The notes under the pieces were generated by a model. The model saw only the letters and a program-made list of their open reading frames with translations, made no database searches and was not told where the DNA came from. 58,894 nt of DNA, from NCBI GenBank assembly GCA_903932145.1, contig CAIZFE010000102.1, forward strand, positions 1 through 58,894, written 5' to 3'. The translations under genes and the position numbers were made by a program. Positions 25,785 through 34,891 of this stretch are shown piece after piece. This DNA is from an uncultured Rhodopila sp. (lineage in GTDB: Bacteria > Pseudomonadota > Alphaproteobacteria > Acetobacterales > Acetobacteraceae). Numbering within the stretch: the first letter of the stretch is position 1; each line of letters opens with the position of its first letter.

Positions 25785-27974
25785 ATGTCCCACACCCTTG
25801 TTCGTCCGCCGCCGGTCCTGTTCATGCCGCAGAAGCAGCCCGCCAAGCCGATGACGCGGCGGCTGAAGGTTGTGTCCGAGTATGAACCCGCCGGCGATCA
25901 GCCGGCGGCCATCAGAGAACTGGTACGCGGCGTCCAGGCTCTGGACCGCGATCAGGTGCTACTGGGTGTCACCGGATCGGGCAAGACGTTCACCATGGCG
26001 AAGGTGATCGAGGAGATCCAGAAGCCGACCTTGGTGCTGGCGCCGAACAAGACGCTGGCAGCGCAGCTTTATGGCGAGATGAAGAGCTTCTTCCCCGACA
26101 ACGCGGTGGAATATTTTGTCAGCTATTATGATTATTACCAGCCGGAGGCATACGTTCCGCGCACCGACACCTACATCGAAAAAGACGCGCAGATCAACGA
26201 ACAGATCGACCGGATGCGGCATGCCGCCACGCAGGCGCTGCTGGAACGCAACGATGTCATCGTGGTCGCGTCGGTGTCCTGCATTTACGGTATCGGGTCG
26301 GTCGAGACGTACTCGAAGATGGTGGCAAAGTTGGCGATCGGCGGGCGGATCGACCGCGATAAGCTGGCGAAGGCACTGGTGGATTTGCAATACCGACGGA
26401 ACGATACGTCATTCACGCGCGGATCGTTCCGACTCCGCGGAGAGGTCGTTGATATATTTCCAAGCCATTATGAGGACCGGGCGTGGCGGGTGACTTTGTT
26501 TGGGGATGAGATCGAAACGGTACATGAATTCGATCCGCTGACCGGGGAAAAGACTGCCGAACTGAAAGAGATTACCGTCTATGCCAACAGCCACTATGTG
26601 ACGCCACGGCCGACGCTGGCGCAGGCGGTGCGCGACATTAAAATGGAGCTGAAAGAGCGTTTGGTCGAGTTGAACGCGCAGGGCAAGCTGCTGGAGATCC
26701 AGCGTCTGGAACAGCGGACGATGTTCGACATCGAAATGATGGAGACGACCGGGTCATGCAAGGGGATCGAGAATTATTCCCGGTATTTGACCGGGCGCGA
26801 ACCGGGCGATCCGCCCCCGACGCTGTTCGAATATCTGCCGGAGAATGCATTTCTGATCGTGGATGAAAGCCATGTGACGGTGCCGCAGATCGGCGGCATG
26901 TACAAGGGCGACTTTAACCGCAAAACGGTGCTGTCGGAGTTCGGCTTCCGGCTGCCGTCCTGTATCGACAACCGGCCACTGAAGTTTGAGGAGTGGGAGC
27001 GGTTTCGGCCAATGACGGTGTTCGTGTCGGCAACGCCCGGGCCATGGGAAATGGAGCGGACCGGCGGTGTGTTCGCCGAACAGGTGATCCGGCCGACCGG
27101 CTTGATTGATCCGGTGACCGAGGTGCGGCCGGTTGAGCATCAGGTCGATGATCTGTTGCACGAATGCAAAGCGACCGCCGCGGCTGGCGGGCGGGTGTTG
27201 GTGACGACGCTGACGAAACGGATGGCGGAGGAACTGACGGACTATATGACCGAGCAGGGGGTGAAGGTTCGGTATTTGCACTCGGACATCGATACGCTGG
27301 AGCGGATTGAGATTATCCGGGATCTGCGGCTTGGCGTGTTCGATGTGCTGGTTGGGATCAATCTGTTGCGAGAAGGATTGGATATTCCAGAATGTTCGCT
27401 GGTTGCCATCCTGGATGCGGATAAGGAGGGGTTCCTGCGATCGCAAACGTCGCTGATCCAGACGATTGGCCGAGCGGCGCGCAATGTGGACGGGCGGGTG
27501 TTGCTGTATGCCGATACGATGACGCGTTCATTGCGTGCGGCGATTGAGGAGACGGATCGGCGTCGGAACAAGCAGCGGGCGTGGAACGAGGCAAACGGGA
27601 TCACGCCGGTTTCGATCCGCCGTCAGATCGGTAACGTGCTGGAGAGTGTGTTCGAGCAGGATTACGTGACGGTCTCGCCGGTCAAGGGTTCGGATGCGAC
27701 CGAGTTCGTCGGCAAGGACCTGAAGGCGACGATCGCCGATATGGAGAAGCGCATGCGCGCCGCGGCGGCCGATCTGGAATTCGAGCAGGCCGCGCGGTTC
27801 CGCGATGAAATCAAGCGGCTAGAGGCTTTGGAGCTTGGGTTGCCGGCGCCTCCGATGGCGAGCGCGTTGTCGCGCCCTCCGAAACGCGGCGGACCGGAGC
27901 CGATGGGCCCTGGCGGTGGAGGTTATGACCCGTCGAAGCGGCGGGGCGGCGGCAAGAAACGGCGGGGGCCGTAG
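25785..27974 (+). CDS. uvrB: Excinuclease ABC subunit B
   Basis: Damage-verifying helicase-like subunit of nucleotide excision repair. About 729 residues from ATG 25785, preceded by AGGAG at 25771-25775; the frame stays open to 25701 without support. Seen: Walker [13 protein letters not shown], the beta-hairpin region [20 protein letters not shown], helicase motifs [31 protein letters not shown] and QTIGRAARN, and the C-terminal UVR domain ([24 protein letters not shown]) that contacts UvrC. The extreme C-terminus is a Gly/Pro/Lys/Arg-rich tail, common in this lineage. Expected to be partly SOS-controlled, but no LexA box was recognised upstream. Confidence 0.97.
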   Translation: MSHTLVRPPPVLFMPQKQPAKPMTRRLKVVSEYEPAGDQPAAIRELVRGVQALDRDQVLLGVTGSGKTFTMAKVIEEIQKPTLVLAPNKTLAAQLYGEMKSFFPDNAVEYFVSYYDYYQPEAYVPRTDTYIEKDAQINEQIDRMRHAATQALLERNDVIVVASVSCIYGIGSVETYSKMVAKLAIGGRIDRDKLAKALVDLQYRRNDTSFTRGSFRLRGEVVDIFPSHYEDRAWRVTLFGDEIETVHEFDPLTGEKTAELKEITVYANSHYVTPRPTLAQAVRDIKMELKERLVELNAQGKLLEIQRLEQRTMFDIEMMETTGSCKGIENYSRYLTGREPGDPPPTLFEYLPENAFLIVDESHVTVPQIGGMYKGDFNRKTVLSEFGFRLPSCIDNRPLKFEEWERFRPMTVFVSATPGPWEMERTGGVFAEQVIRPTGLIDPVTEVRPVEHQVDDLLHECKATAAAGGRVLVTTLTKRMAEELTDYMTEQGVKVRYLHSDIDTLERIEIIRDLRLGVFDVLVGINLLREGLDIPECSLVAILDADKEGFLRSQTSLIQTIGRAARNVDGRVLLYADTMTRSLRAAIEETDRRRNKQRAWNEANGITPVSIRRQIGNVLESVFEQDYVTVSPVKGSDATEFVGKDLKATIADMEKRMRAAAADLEFEQAARFRDEIKRLEALELGLPAPPMASALSRPPKRGGPEPMGPGGGGYDPSKRRGGGKKRRGP

Positions 27975-27989
27975 ATACACGGTTGACCG

Positions 27990-28979
27990 TCAGACCGGAA
28001 ACCGTTCGCGGTATGCGTGTGGTGGCACGGCGAGGATGCGCAGGAAGCTTCGCCGCATGGTTTCCTCGCAGCCGAAACCGCAGTCTCGGGCGATGCGCTT
28101 GACCGGGTAGGTGGTTTCACCGAGTGCCTGACGGGCTGCCTCGACGCGCACCCGTTCGACGGCGCGGGCGGGTGTTACGCCGGTCACCTGTCGATAGTGG
28201 CGCAGAAAACTGCGTTCGCTCATGCCCGCCTGTTCGGCCAGGGCCGGCACTGTCAGGGAACCGCGCAGATTTTGTTTCATCCAGTCGTGCAGCCCGTCGA
28301 ACGCGGCATCCGAACCGGCGAGCGCCAGGCCGGCGCTGAATTGTGCCTGACCGCCCGGTCGTTTCGCAAACACCACCAGTTGCCGGGCGACCGCAGTGGA
28401 GATCGTGCGGCCGAGGTCGGCCTGGACCAGCGCCAGTGTCATGTCGATGCCGGCTGTCACGCCGGCGGAGGTCCAGATCGGGCCGTCGGCAATGTAGATC
28501 GGGTCTTGCTCCACCCGCACCGCCGGGAACGCGGCGGCGAGTTCGGCGCAGCGGGACCAGTGGGTGGTGGCGCGGCGGCCGTCCAACAAACCGGTTGCCG
28601 CCAGCAGGAATGCTCCCGAACAGACGGAGGTGACCCGGCGTGTGACCGAGGTGCGGTGGCGGACCCAATCGACCAGGTCGGGGTCTCGGTAGGCCGCGTT
28701 GACACCCGGGCCTCCGGCGATGATCAGCGTGTCGAGCGGTTGGGTCGCCGCCGGCAGTGACTCGGCCACCAACGCCAGGCCAGAGGACGAAACGATGGGG
28801 CCTGCGGTTTGCGAAACCAGTTTCAATGCGTAGGGCGGCGGTTCTCCGGCCTGCCGGGCGAAGGCGTTGGCTGTGGCGAAGACCTGAAATGGGCCGGTCA
28901 CGTCCAGAAGCTGCACGTCGGGGAAGGCGAGGACCTCGACCGAGCGCGATGTTGGCGGAATTTGTGGGGCGTTTGGCAT
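27990..28979 (-). CDS. GlxA-family AraC transcriptional regulator (DJ-1/PfpI domain plus HTH)
   Basis: Transcription factor of 329 residues. The N-terminal DJ-1/PfpI-like domain (about 13-200) carries FPDVQLLDVTGPFQVF and the nucleophile-elbow-like SVCSGAFLLAATGLLDGRRATTHW. The C-terminal AraC/XylS domain (about 230-325) has two helix-turn-helix units (SVPALAEQAGMSERSFLRHY-like, then VKRIARDCGFGCEETMRRSF). Members of this family act as ligand-sensing activators of catabolic genes. It is divergent, with 76 bases between starts, from the isonitrile-hydratase-like gene at 29056, so that gene is its most likely target. It ends 15 bases beyond the uvrB stop on the opposite strand. Confidence 0.92.
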   Translation of the reverse strand: MPNAPQIPPTSRSVEVLAFPDVQLLDVTGPFQVFATANAFARQAGEPPPYALKLVSQTAGPIVSSSGLALVAESLPAATQPLDTLIIAGGPGVNAAYRDPDLVDWVRHRTSVTRRVTSVCSGAFLLAATGLLDGRRATTHWSRCAELAAAFPAVRVEQDPIYIADGPIWTSAGVTAGIDMTLALVQADLGRTISTAVARQLVVFAKRPGGQAQFSAGLALAGSDAAFDGLHDWMKQNLRGSLTVPALAEQAGMSERSFLRHYRQVTGVTPARAVERVRVEAARQALGETTYPVKRIARDCGFGCEETMRRSFLRILAVPPHAYRERFPV

Positions 28980-29055
28980 TTCCGCCAGACGTTGTCATGG
29001 CATAAAGCGTGTGTCCACTGTCTTCACGGCCCATCGTTTTCAAAAGGGGGATCGC

Positions 29056-29739
29056 ATGACCCAATTTCGCATCGGTTTGCTCGCTTTTCCGGCGATGACG
29101 CAGCTTGATTTGACCGGCCCGTTGCAGGTGTTCGCCAGCTTGCCGGGGGCGGAGGTTCGGGTGATCTGGAAGACGCTCGACCCGATCCAGACGCATGGCG
29201 GGCTGCGACTGATCCCGGACACGATTCTGGCCGAGTGCCCGATGTTGGACGTGATCTGCGTCCCCGGCGGCTCGGGAGTATTGGACCTGATGGACGATCC
29301 CGAGGTGCTGTCGTTTATTCGCCAGCAAGCCGAGCAGGCGCGGTTTGTCGGGTCGATCTGCACGGGGGCTTTGGTGCTCGGCGCGGCGGGTTTGTTACGC
29401 GGCCGTCGCGCCACGACCCACTGGGCATGGACCGATCTGCTGGTCCCGCTCGGTGCCATCCCGACCGAGGGACGCGTGGTGCGCGACGGCAAATTCATGA
29501 CCGGCGGTGGCGTGACGGCAGGGATCGATTTCGCATTGACGATGGTGGCCGAATTGGCCGGACGGGATGTGGCGGAGAGCATTCAGCTCGGGATCGAATA
29601 TGCGCCCGCTCCGCCGTTCGACTCCGGCAGCCCTGGGACGGCCCGGCCTGAAATTTTGGCGGCTGTGCGGGAGAGGATGGCCGCGACACGGGTGCAGCGA
29701 GAGGCGGTGGTGGCGAAGGTGGCGGCGTTGCTGGGCTAG
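29056..29739 (+). CDS. DJ-1/PfpI-family protein, isonitrile hydratase-like
   Basis: 227 residues from ATG 29056, which follows AAAAGGGGG; the frame is open 15 codons earlier without support. The sequence closely follows Pseudomonas putida isonitrile hydratase (InhA), which hydrates isonitriles to N-substituted formamides: QLDLTGPLQVFASLP, DVICVPGGSGVLDLM, SICTGALVLGAAGLLRG with the nucleophile Cys102, RATTHWAWTDLLVPLGAIP, GGGVTAGIDFALT and EYAPAPPF. Asp18 in the LDLTGP segment corresponds to the second catalytic residue of InhA. It is divergent from a GlxA-type regulator that itself has a DJ-1 domain. The physiological isonitrile, if any, is unknown. Confidence 0.88.
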   Translation: MTQFRIGLLAFPAMTQLDLTGPLQVFASLPGAEVRVIWKTLDPIQTHGGLRLIPDTILAECPMLDVICVPGGSGVLDLMDDPEVLSFIRQQAEQARFVGSICTGALVLGAAGLLRGRRATTHWAWTDLLVPLGAIPTEGRVVRDGKFMTGGGVTAGIDFALTMVAELAGRDVAESIQLGIEYAPAPPFDSGSPGTARPEILAAVRERMAATRVQREAVVAKVAALLG

Positions 29740-30023
29740 GGGTGAAGGGCTGGCGGGCCGGGCCGGTAACCCATCGTGTACTTTGAAACGCGGACATTCG
29801 CACCGGATTATTGCAACGGATTTGGCATTGATATCATTGCATTATTTCTCTGACGCATAATTCTTGAATTCCGTGCCACGCTCTGTCGGCGGATGATTCT
29901 ACTTATATTCGGCGTTGGCCAGTACGGGGTGGGTCGAGCCCCCTCCAAAGCGCCGATCCCGGCCGGGGTTTATTCATGATTTGACCTCCCGGCAGAGCAC
30001 TTAGTGCCAGTCCGGCAGCGTAA

Positions 30024-30515
30024 TCACAGGGCTAGGCGGCTTGCACAAGCATCAGTCAGCCGTTCTGGCGCGTCAAACATCGCCATGTGACCGGAGTCGC
30101 TTAGCTCCAAGGTGGTCCATGATTTGTCGGCCTTACACTTTGCCAGCGCCTTGTCAAAAGCCGGCTGCGGGAACCGCGGGACGCGAATGTATGTTTTTTC
30201 GCCACGTTGTCGCGCGCGCCGGTTAGCGTGATCGGCTGCAAGTACGTGCCGATCGGATGCGGAGTCAACTTTGATTCGACAAAAGCTTGATCGTTTCCGC
30301 TGATAAAAATTGGGGGTATTTTAGGCGGCGGTGAAAAACCGGCCTCGCCCTTTTCCACGGAGGTCTGGAAAATCTTGCGAAAGGCTTCAAGCGTGAGGTC
30401 GAGCGGCTTTTGGCCAGTCTCGGGTTTGAAGGCATCGAGCCAGATGATCGACGCGACGCGATCCCCGATCAGCTCAAGGGCGCCCGAACAAATCCAGCCT
30501 CCGTACGTTCCTTCG
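30024..30515 (-). pseudogene. Decayed alpha/beta hydrolase (5'-truncated and frameshifted)
   Basis: The remaining sequence matches the C-terminal two thirds of a small alpha/beta hydrolase. TYGGWICSGALELIGDRV corresponds to the region just after the nucleophile elbow, followed by SIIWLDAFKPETGQKP and PPIFISGNDQAFVESKL. A one-base shift at the A6/T6 run 30194-30199 breaks the frame. The second frame continues KTYIRVPRFPQPAFDKAL and contains the catalytic-His segment SDSGHMAMFDAPERL before TGA at 30024-30026. The N-terminal half, including the nucleophile Ser, is missing, and the next gene upstream begins within a few bases of the break. Non-functional. Confidence 0.75.
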
Positions 30516-30518
30516 AGC

Positions 30519-30971
30519 CTACTTCCTCCGTGTGAATTCAATAGTCGAGGTGAATGGTTCGGTTCCACCGATTACTTCTCGGACCAAAGTGAGGGTGTCG
30601 CCTTTCAGTGCGAAAGTTCCCTTCTGCTCAGTGCCGGCAAAATTAGGATAGGTTGACGCTGTGACGTGGTACACGATGTCGGTGCCGCTTACGTTGTAGG
30701 TGCCACAGTAAGCGATCGCTGGCCCGATGGGTGTCAATGGATTTCCCGGTTTCTTTTCCCGGTCACTTGAAACCAGTATCACCGCCAGTTCCCCATGCTC
30801 GCCGTATATCACTTGCCCTTGTGGATGGTCTCCAATGGGATGAGTGATCTGCCCGTGATGGTCCTCGCTTAATGAAACCAGCGACCAGGTACCGGCGATC
30901 GAGGGGCTGGGCTGAGAAAATGCTGTGATCGGCAGCACAAGGCCAAGTGCCAATCCGACTAAATATCGCAT
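30519..30971 (-). CDS. Secreted lipocalin-like domain protein
   Basis: 150 residues from ATG 30969-30971, preceded by GGGAGGGGGG; the open frame reaches 31124 without support. It has an N-terminal signal peptide (MRYLVGLALGLVLPITAFSQ), then a lipocalin-like beta-barrel (IAGTWSLVSLSEDHHGQ, QGQVIYGEHGELAVIL, IAYCGTYNVSG, VYHVTASTYPNFAGTEQKG, DTLTLVREV). This resembles Pfam lipocalin-like families found in single-domain periplasmic proteins of unknown ligand. It sits between two decayed genes and may be the only survivor of an older cluster. Confidence 0.75.
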   Translation of the reverse strand: MRYLVGLALGLVLPITAFSQPSPSIAGTWSLVSLSEDHHGQITHPIGDHPQGQVIYGEHGELAVILVSSDREKKPGNPLTPIGPAIAYCGTYNVSGTDIVYHVTASTYPNFAGTEQKGTFALKGDTLTLVREVIGGTEPFTSTIEFTRRK

Positions 30972-31139
30972 CTTGAATACCCCCCTCCCGTCATGTTTTT
31001 CTTGATAGGCATGGTGGCATGAATTCAATTGACCGCCATGGGTCCGCCACCGACACAAAAGTCTCTCCAATATCCGTCCGCCGGTCAAGTATAGCGGTGG
31101 GCACTTATTTGAGAGTATATGCAAGTCCGGTTGTATGGC

Positions 31140-31530
31140 CGCCGGTGTGAGTTCGCGCCGGTCGGCTTCGGGTTGAAAACGGCCGTTGCCATTACCTGCT
31201 TCAGGTCGTCAGCGGGGGCAGGGCCAAAGATGAGGGCCGCCGATCAAAGCGTGAATCTTGTCGATTCCGGTCACCTCCCGCGTTCGGTTCAGCGTGTTGA
31301 CTATCCCGCAGTGGCTGCACGAACTTACCACGACCAGCCCGCGATCACCCAGACAGCTCGTCGGCGATAAAATGGTGATCCATGTAGGCACTTACATCGC
31401 AGCCTGTGCCATCCTTGACGCCGAATGCTACCCACGTGTTCGGTAGGAGCAGCGCATGTGACTTGATCCCGGAAATTCGGTGAAGCTAATCCCGACCGAC
31501 TTGAGAACGGGACATCGGCAAGGTCACGCG
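31140..31530 (-). pseudogene. Remnant of a metallo-beta-lactamase-fold hydrolase
   Basis: Pieces of one protein occur in different frames: NTWVAFGVKDGTGCDVSAY and MDHHFIADELS, then after a shift GDRGLVVVSSCSHCGIVN and TREVTGIDKIHALIGG, then after a further shift FGPAPADDLKQVMATAV. Together these match the C-terminal half of MBL-fold hydrolases, with the SSCSHxGIVN metal-site segment. The N-terminal HxHxDH-containing part is not found. At least two frameshifts make it non-functional. Confidence 0.65.
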
Positions 31531-31742
31531 CAAGAGGCACATGGCTTAGTTCGCTGAGCGGACTCCAGGCCCTTAACTCGCTCATCAGCACGTCGCGTCG
31601 CGAGGGTATCATAACGGTCATACCTTTCGGCAAACCCCAAAGTCTTGGCTTAAATTATGCACGTAAACCTTGTGCCGAAGATCAGAGCAAGAGTTCTAAC
31701 TGAGCTTGACGGCCACCGCGCAATCAAGGTCGTATTGGCCTC

Positions 31743-32336
31743 CTAAGCCCCCCGCCGCGTCCTCAACGCCGCCGCCAACGTCCCGTCGTCTAGCACATCC
31801 AGCGCCCCACCCATCGGCACCCCCTGCCCGACCCGCGTGATCGCCACCCCCGTCGGGCGGATTTGATCGGTCAGCCAGTGCGCCGTCGCGGCGCCATCGA
31901 CGGTGGCACCCAGCGCGAGGATCACCTCCGCCACCTCACCCTCGGCGATACGGCTGAGTAACAACGGAATATTCAGGTCCTCCGGCCCGATGCCGGAAAG
32001 GGCGGACAACGTGCCGCCCAGCACATGATACAGGCCGGTATGCACGCGGGCCCGTTCCAGCGCCCACAGGTCGCCGACGCCTTCGACGACGCAGATGATG
32101 GATCGGTCGCGGTGCTCGTCCGCGCAGATCGTGCAGGGGTCCTGGCTGTCGAGGTTGCCGCAGTCCGCGCACGGCTTGACGGCTTCGGCGGCCTCTCGCA
32201 GCGCGGCGGCGAGCGGCAGCATCCGCGATTCCGGCTGTTGCAGCATTTTCAGCGCGGCTCGGCGGGCGCTGCGCGGGCCCATGCCCGGGAGCTTTGATAG
32301 CAGGCCGATCAGGTGTTCGACTTCAGGGCCGCCCAA
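31743..32336 (-). CDS. recR: Recombination mediator protein RecR
   Basis: Part of the RecFOR system that loads RecA on gapped DNA. 198 residues if translation begins at TTG 32334-32336 (LGGPEVEHLIGLL), which is preceded by AAAGGG and gives the normal family length; the first ATG at 32435 adds 33 residues with no homology. Seen: the helix-hairpin-helix LPGMGPRSARRAAL, the four-cysteine zinc finger C56-C59-C68-C71, the Toprim motif ICVVEGVGDLWALE and the C-terminal Walker-like VAITRVGQGVPMGG. Third gene of the classic dnaX-ybaB-recR string, about 230 bases below ybaB because palindromic repeats lie between them. Confidence 0.94.
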   Translation of the reverse strand: MGGPEVEHLIGLLSKLPGMGPRSARRAALKMLQQPESRMLPLAAALREAAEAVKPCADCGNLDSQDPCTICADEHRDRSIICVVEGVGDLWALERARVHTGLYHVLGGTLSALSGIGPEDLNIPLLLSRIAEGEVAEVILALGATVDGAATAHWLTDQIRPTGVAITRVGQGVPMGGALDVLDDGTLAAALRTRRGA

Positions 32337-32424
32337 GTGTGCGCCCTTTGTTTCGTCGCGGCGGTTCGTGCGGGAGGGGGCGCAACGCGTCAGGCCAAAA
32401 CGATCGGACTGTGCCGCGATAGGT

Positions 32425-32517
32425 GGCCCGGACAAGCCGGGCCATGACGATCGAACGGGGGACCGGAACGCAACGGGCCATGACGATCGGCAGGGAGGCC
32501 GGAACGAATCCGGCCTC
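32425..32517. repeat. Palindromic intergenic repeats between ybaB and recR
   Basis: GGCCCGG-ACAAG-CCGGGCC (32425-32443) is followed by CATGACGATCG; a second partial unit CGGGCCATGACGATCGG lies around 32474-32490. A further hairpin GAGGCCGG...CCGGCCTC spans 32495-32517. They belong to the same family as the IS target at 1651-1667/3080-3096 and the copy at 39154-39184. They are probably REP-like elements that form mRNA hairpins. Confidence 0.7.
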
Positions 32518-32567
32518 CGCGATGGAGAATGGTAGGGCCGAGACGCCCACAGGTAAACCTCTCGCTA

Positions 32568-32891
32568 TCAGAACGGCAGTTTCATCCCGGGCGGAAGCTG
32601 CAAACCACCGGTGACCTTCTGCATCTCCTCGGCGGAGGCAGCGTCGATTTTTTCCTTGGCGTCGCGGTGCGCGGCGACGATCAGGTCTTCCAGCATCTCG
32701 GTGTCCGCCGGATCAACCATCTTGGGGTCGATCGAGACCTTCCGCATGTTGCCCTTGCCGTTCAGGGTCACCTTGACCATGCCGGCGCCGGCCTCACCGG
32801 TGATCTCCAGCGATTCCAACTTCGACTGCATGTCCTCCATCTTGGACTGCATCTGTTGCGCCTGTTTCATCAGGCCGGCGAGGTTCTTCAT
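32568..32891 (-). CDS. ybaB: YbaB/EbfC nucleoid-associated protein
   Basis: Small DNA-binding protein of 107 residues that dimerises through long helices. Clear family features: [20 protein letters not shown] at the N-terminus, the [16 protein letters not shown] strand pair and a C-terminal amphipathic helix. Its ATG overlaps the dnaX stop (32888-32891), so it is translationally coupled to dnaX, and recR follows. This gene order is conserved in most proteobacteria and suggests a role near replication and recombination. Confidence 0.95.
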   Translation of the reverse strand: MKNLAGLMKQAQQMQSKMEDMQSKLESLEITGEAGAGMVKVTLNGKGNMRKVSIDPKMVDPADTEMLEDLIVAAHRDAKEKIDAASAEEMQKVTGGLQLPPGMKLPF

Positions 32892-34711
32892 AGGTCGATC
32901 TCCATCGGGTCTTCGTCGAAATACTCGGCATCGGGCGGCGCGAATTCCGGCATCTCCGGGACATCCGCGACCGATACCGGCAAGCCGTATGCGTCCATTG
33001 TCTTATCATGCACCGTGTCGATCCGCGCGCCCGGAAAGGCCATCATGATCGCACGCACCAACGGGTGATCGGCCGCGGCGGTTTTGCGCGCCGTGTCAGC
33101 CGCATTGCCCTGTTCGGCGATCGACGCCTCACCCTCATCGCGCGACACCGCGATGGTCCAGCGCGTTCCGGTCGCGGCCGTCAACAGCGCTGCCAGCTTG
33201 GACGACAGATCGCGCGGCGCTTCCGCCTGCGGCCGCAGTTCAATGACCGGCGGCGCGAACCGCACCAAATTCACCGAATGCAGCAGATGAGCGTGCAGCA
33301 TCGCCTCTTTCTGCTCACCCACCCAGGCCACGACATCGCGGAATGTGTTCCAGCGCGGACCCGGCGCCGGTTCCGCCGAGATCATCGACGGCCCGTTGAC
33401 GACCGCCCGGCCACCACCACCACCACCGCCCGTGGGCACAGGCGGCGCAGCCGTCAGGCGCTTGATCAGATCGCCGGGAGTCGGCATGTCGGCCACATGG
33501 CACAGGCGGATCAGCACCATCTCGGCCGCCGCCCGCCGGTCGGGAGCGATTTCGACTTCGCCTACGCCTTTCAGCAGCATCTGCCAGGCGCGAGACAGCA
33601 CCGGGACGGACAGGCGATCCGCGAAAGCGGCGCCGCGTGTGCGTTCGGCTTCCGGCAGGTCCTGGCTCTCGCGCAGGCTCGGCACCGATTTCAGCCTCGT
33701 GATCGTGTGCAGCAGTTCGAGCATGTCTTGCAGCAGCGCGCCCAGATCGGCGCCGCGCTCATAGGCTCGGTCGGTAATCGACAGGGCGGCGGCCGGTTTG
33801 CCGGCCATGACCGCGTCCATCAGTTCGAATACGGCTTCGCGGTCGGCAAGACCCAGCATGTCGATGACCTGGGCGCCGGTGATAACGCCGTCGGCCTGGG
33901 CGATGGCTTGATCCAGCATCGACAGCCCGTCGCGAACGGACCCGTCAGCGGATCGAGCGATCTGCTCCAGCGCGGCGGGCTCGACGGTGACGTTTTCCTT
34001 GACCGCGATGCGGCCGAACAGATCGGACAGCTCGGCAATCCGCACGCGGCGCAGATCGAAGCGCTGGCAGCGGGACAGGACGGTGATCGGAACCTTGCGG
34101 ATTTCCGTCGTCGCGAACACGAATTTGACGTGTGGCGGTGGTTCTTCCAGCGTTTTCAGCAGCGCGTTGAAAGCGTGGCGGCTCAGCATGTGGATTTCGT
34201 CGATGACGAAGACCTTGGTGCGGGCCTGCATGGGGCGGAAGCGAGTGGCCTCGATCACCTCGCGCATGTCGTCCACGCCGGTGCGGCTGGCGGCGTCCAT
34301 CTCCACCACGTCGGGGTGCCGGTCCGCCAGGATACCGACGCAGTTGGGGCACACGCCGCAGGGATCGGCGGTGGGGCCGCCGGTGCCGTCGGGGCCGACA
34401 CAGTTCAGGGCGCGGGCGATAATGCGGGCGGTCGTGGTTTTGCCGACGCCGCGGACGCCGGTCAGCATGAAGGCGTGCGCGACCCGGCCAGCGGCGAAGG
34501 CATTGCGCAGCGTGCGCACCATCGCCTCTTGCCCGATCAGGTCGTCGAATGTGGTGGGGCGGTATTTGCGTGCCAGCACGCGGTAGGGCGTCGCGTGCAT
34601 TGGCGGCGGCGGCGCGATCGGCAGCGGTGCATCACCAAACAGCCCCGGTCCCTCAGGAGGCGGCGGGGCGTCATCCTGGTCGATGGGATCGTCCTGGAAC
34701 AAGCCGGACAT
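32888..34711 (-). CDS. dnaX: DNA polymerase III subunits gamma/tau
   Basis: Clamp-loader ATPase of 607 residues. AAA+ module: Walker [11 protein letters not shown] (residues 85-94), zinc-binding cysteines 104, 118, 121 and 124, Walker [12 protein letters not shown], sensor 1 [12 protein letters not shown] and arginine finger [11 protein letters not shown]. Domain III is followed by a linker with seven glycines in a row (encoded by the ACC/CCA repeat near 33415) and a C-terminal tau-like domain. The first 40 residues are an acidic, proline-rich extension before the conserved [11 protein letters not shown] saw no A-rich slippery heptamer, so gamma made by frameshifting is not evident. The SRP RNA gene lies just upstream in the same direction. 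Confidence 0.96.
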   Translation of the reverse strand: MSGLFQDDPIDQDDAPPPPEGPGLFGDAPLPIAPPPPMHATPYRVLARKYRPTTFDDLIGQEAMVRTLRNAFAAGRVAHAFMLTGVRGVGKTTTARIIARALNCVGPDGTGGPTADPCGVCPNCVGILADRHPDVVEMDAASRTGVDDMREVIEATRFRPMQARTKVFVIDEIHMLSRHAFNALLKTLEEPPPHVKFVFATTEIRKVPITVLSRCQRFDLRRVRIAELSDLFGRIAVKENVTVEPAALEQIARSADGSVRDGLSMLDQAIAQADGVITGAQVIDMLGLADREAVFELMDAVMAGKPAAALSITDRAYERGADLGALLQDMLELLHTITRLKSVPSLRESQDLPEAERTRGAAFADRLSVPVLSRAWQMLLKGVGEVEIAPDRRAAAEMVLIRLCHVADMPTPGDLIKRLTAAPPVPTGGGGGGGRAVVNGPSMISAEPAPGPRWNTFRDVVAWVGEQKEAMLHAHLLHSVNLVRFAPPVIELRPQAEAPRDLSSKLAALLTAATGTRWTIAVSRDEGEASIAEQGNAADTARKTAAADHPLVRAIMMAFPGARIDTVHDKTMDAYGLPVSVADVPEMPEFAPPDAEYFDEDPMEIDL

Positions 34712-34758
34712 GCGGGGCGGTCACCTGAAAGCCGGCACGAGCGGCGAGAGGGAAAAGT

Positions 34759-34855
34759 GGGAGACCGACAAACGACCCGAGCGGTGACCCGTTGCGGCTG
34801 CTTCCTTCCGGACCTGACCGGGTTGGCGAGGCGCCCGTCCACCGCCGATCTCCCG
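34759..34855 (-). ncRNA. ffs: Signal recognition particle RNA (4.5S, small bacterial type)
   Basis: The universally conserved SRP apical domain is present on the minus strand: GGTCAGGTCCGGAAGGAAGC followed by AGCC, around 34797-34820. The flanks fold into one long hairpin: 5' GGGAGATCGGC (from 34854) pairs with 3' GTCGGTCTCCC (ending 34759), all 11 positions pairing if G-U is allowed. The RNA ends in front of ACTTTTCCC, which can serve as the termination tract. About 97 nt, as in alphaproteobacteria, and located just before dnaX, where this gene is often found. It scaffolds Ffh and FtsY for membrane-protein targeting. Confidence 0.95.
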
Positions 34856-34862
34856 GAACGTG

Positions 34863-34891
34863 CTTAACACGGTTCAGGGGGGTGGGGGCAA
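34863..34891 (-). promoter_or_regulatory. Probable promoter of the SRP RNA gene
   Basis: On the minus strand, TTGCCC (34891-34886), a 17-base spacer and GTTAAG (34868-34863) place the start point about eight bases further on, at the first G of the RNA stem. Spacing is ideal; the -10 match is modest. Confidence 0.45.

Noticed and set aside
28117..29328. 403-codon minus-strand open frame
   Set aside because: Overlaps the GlxA-type regulator in another frame and the divergent DJ-1 gene; Arg/Pro-rich with no motifs.
33410..33432. CCA/ACC triplet repeat as a possible microsatellite or CRISPR-like signal
   Set aside because: It is the codon run for the seven-glycine linker of DnaX; there are no spacers and no further repeats.
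33008..34867. 619-codon plus-strand open frame opposite dnaX
   Set aside because: Mirror frame of a strongly coding high-G+C gene; His/Arg/Gln-rich composition without domain motifs, and dnaX is certain.
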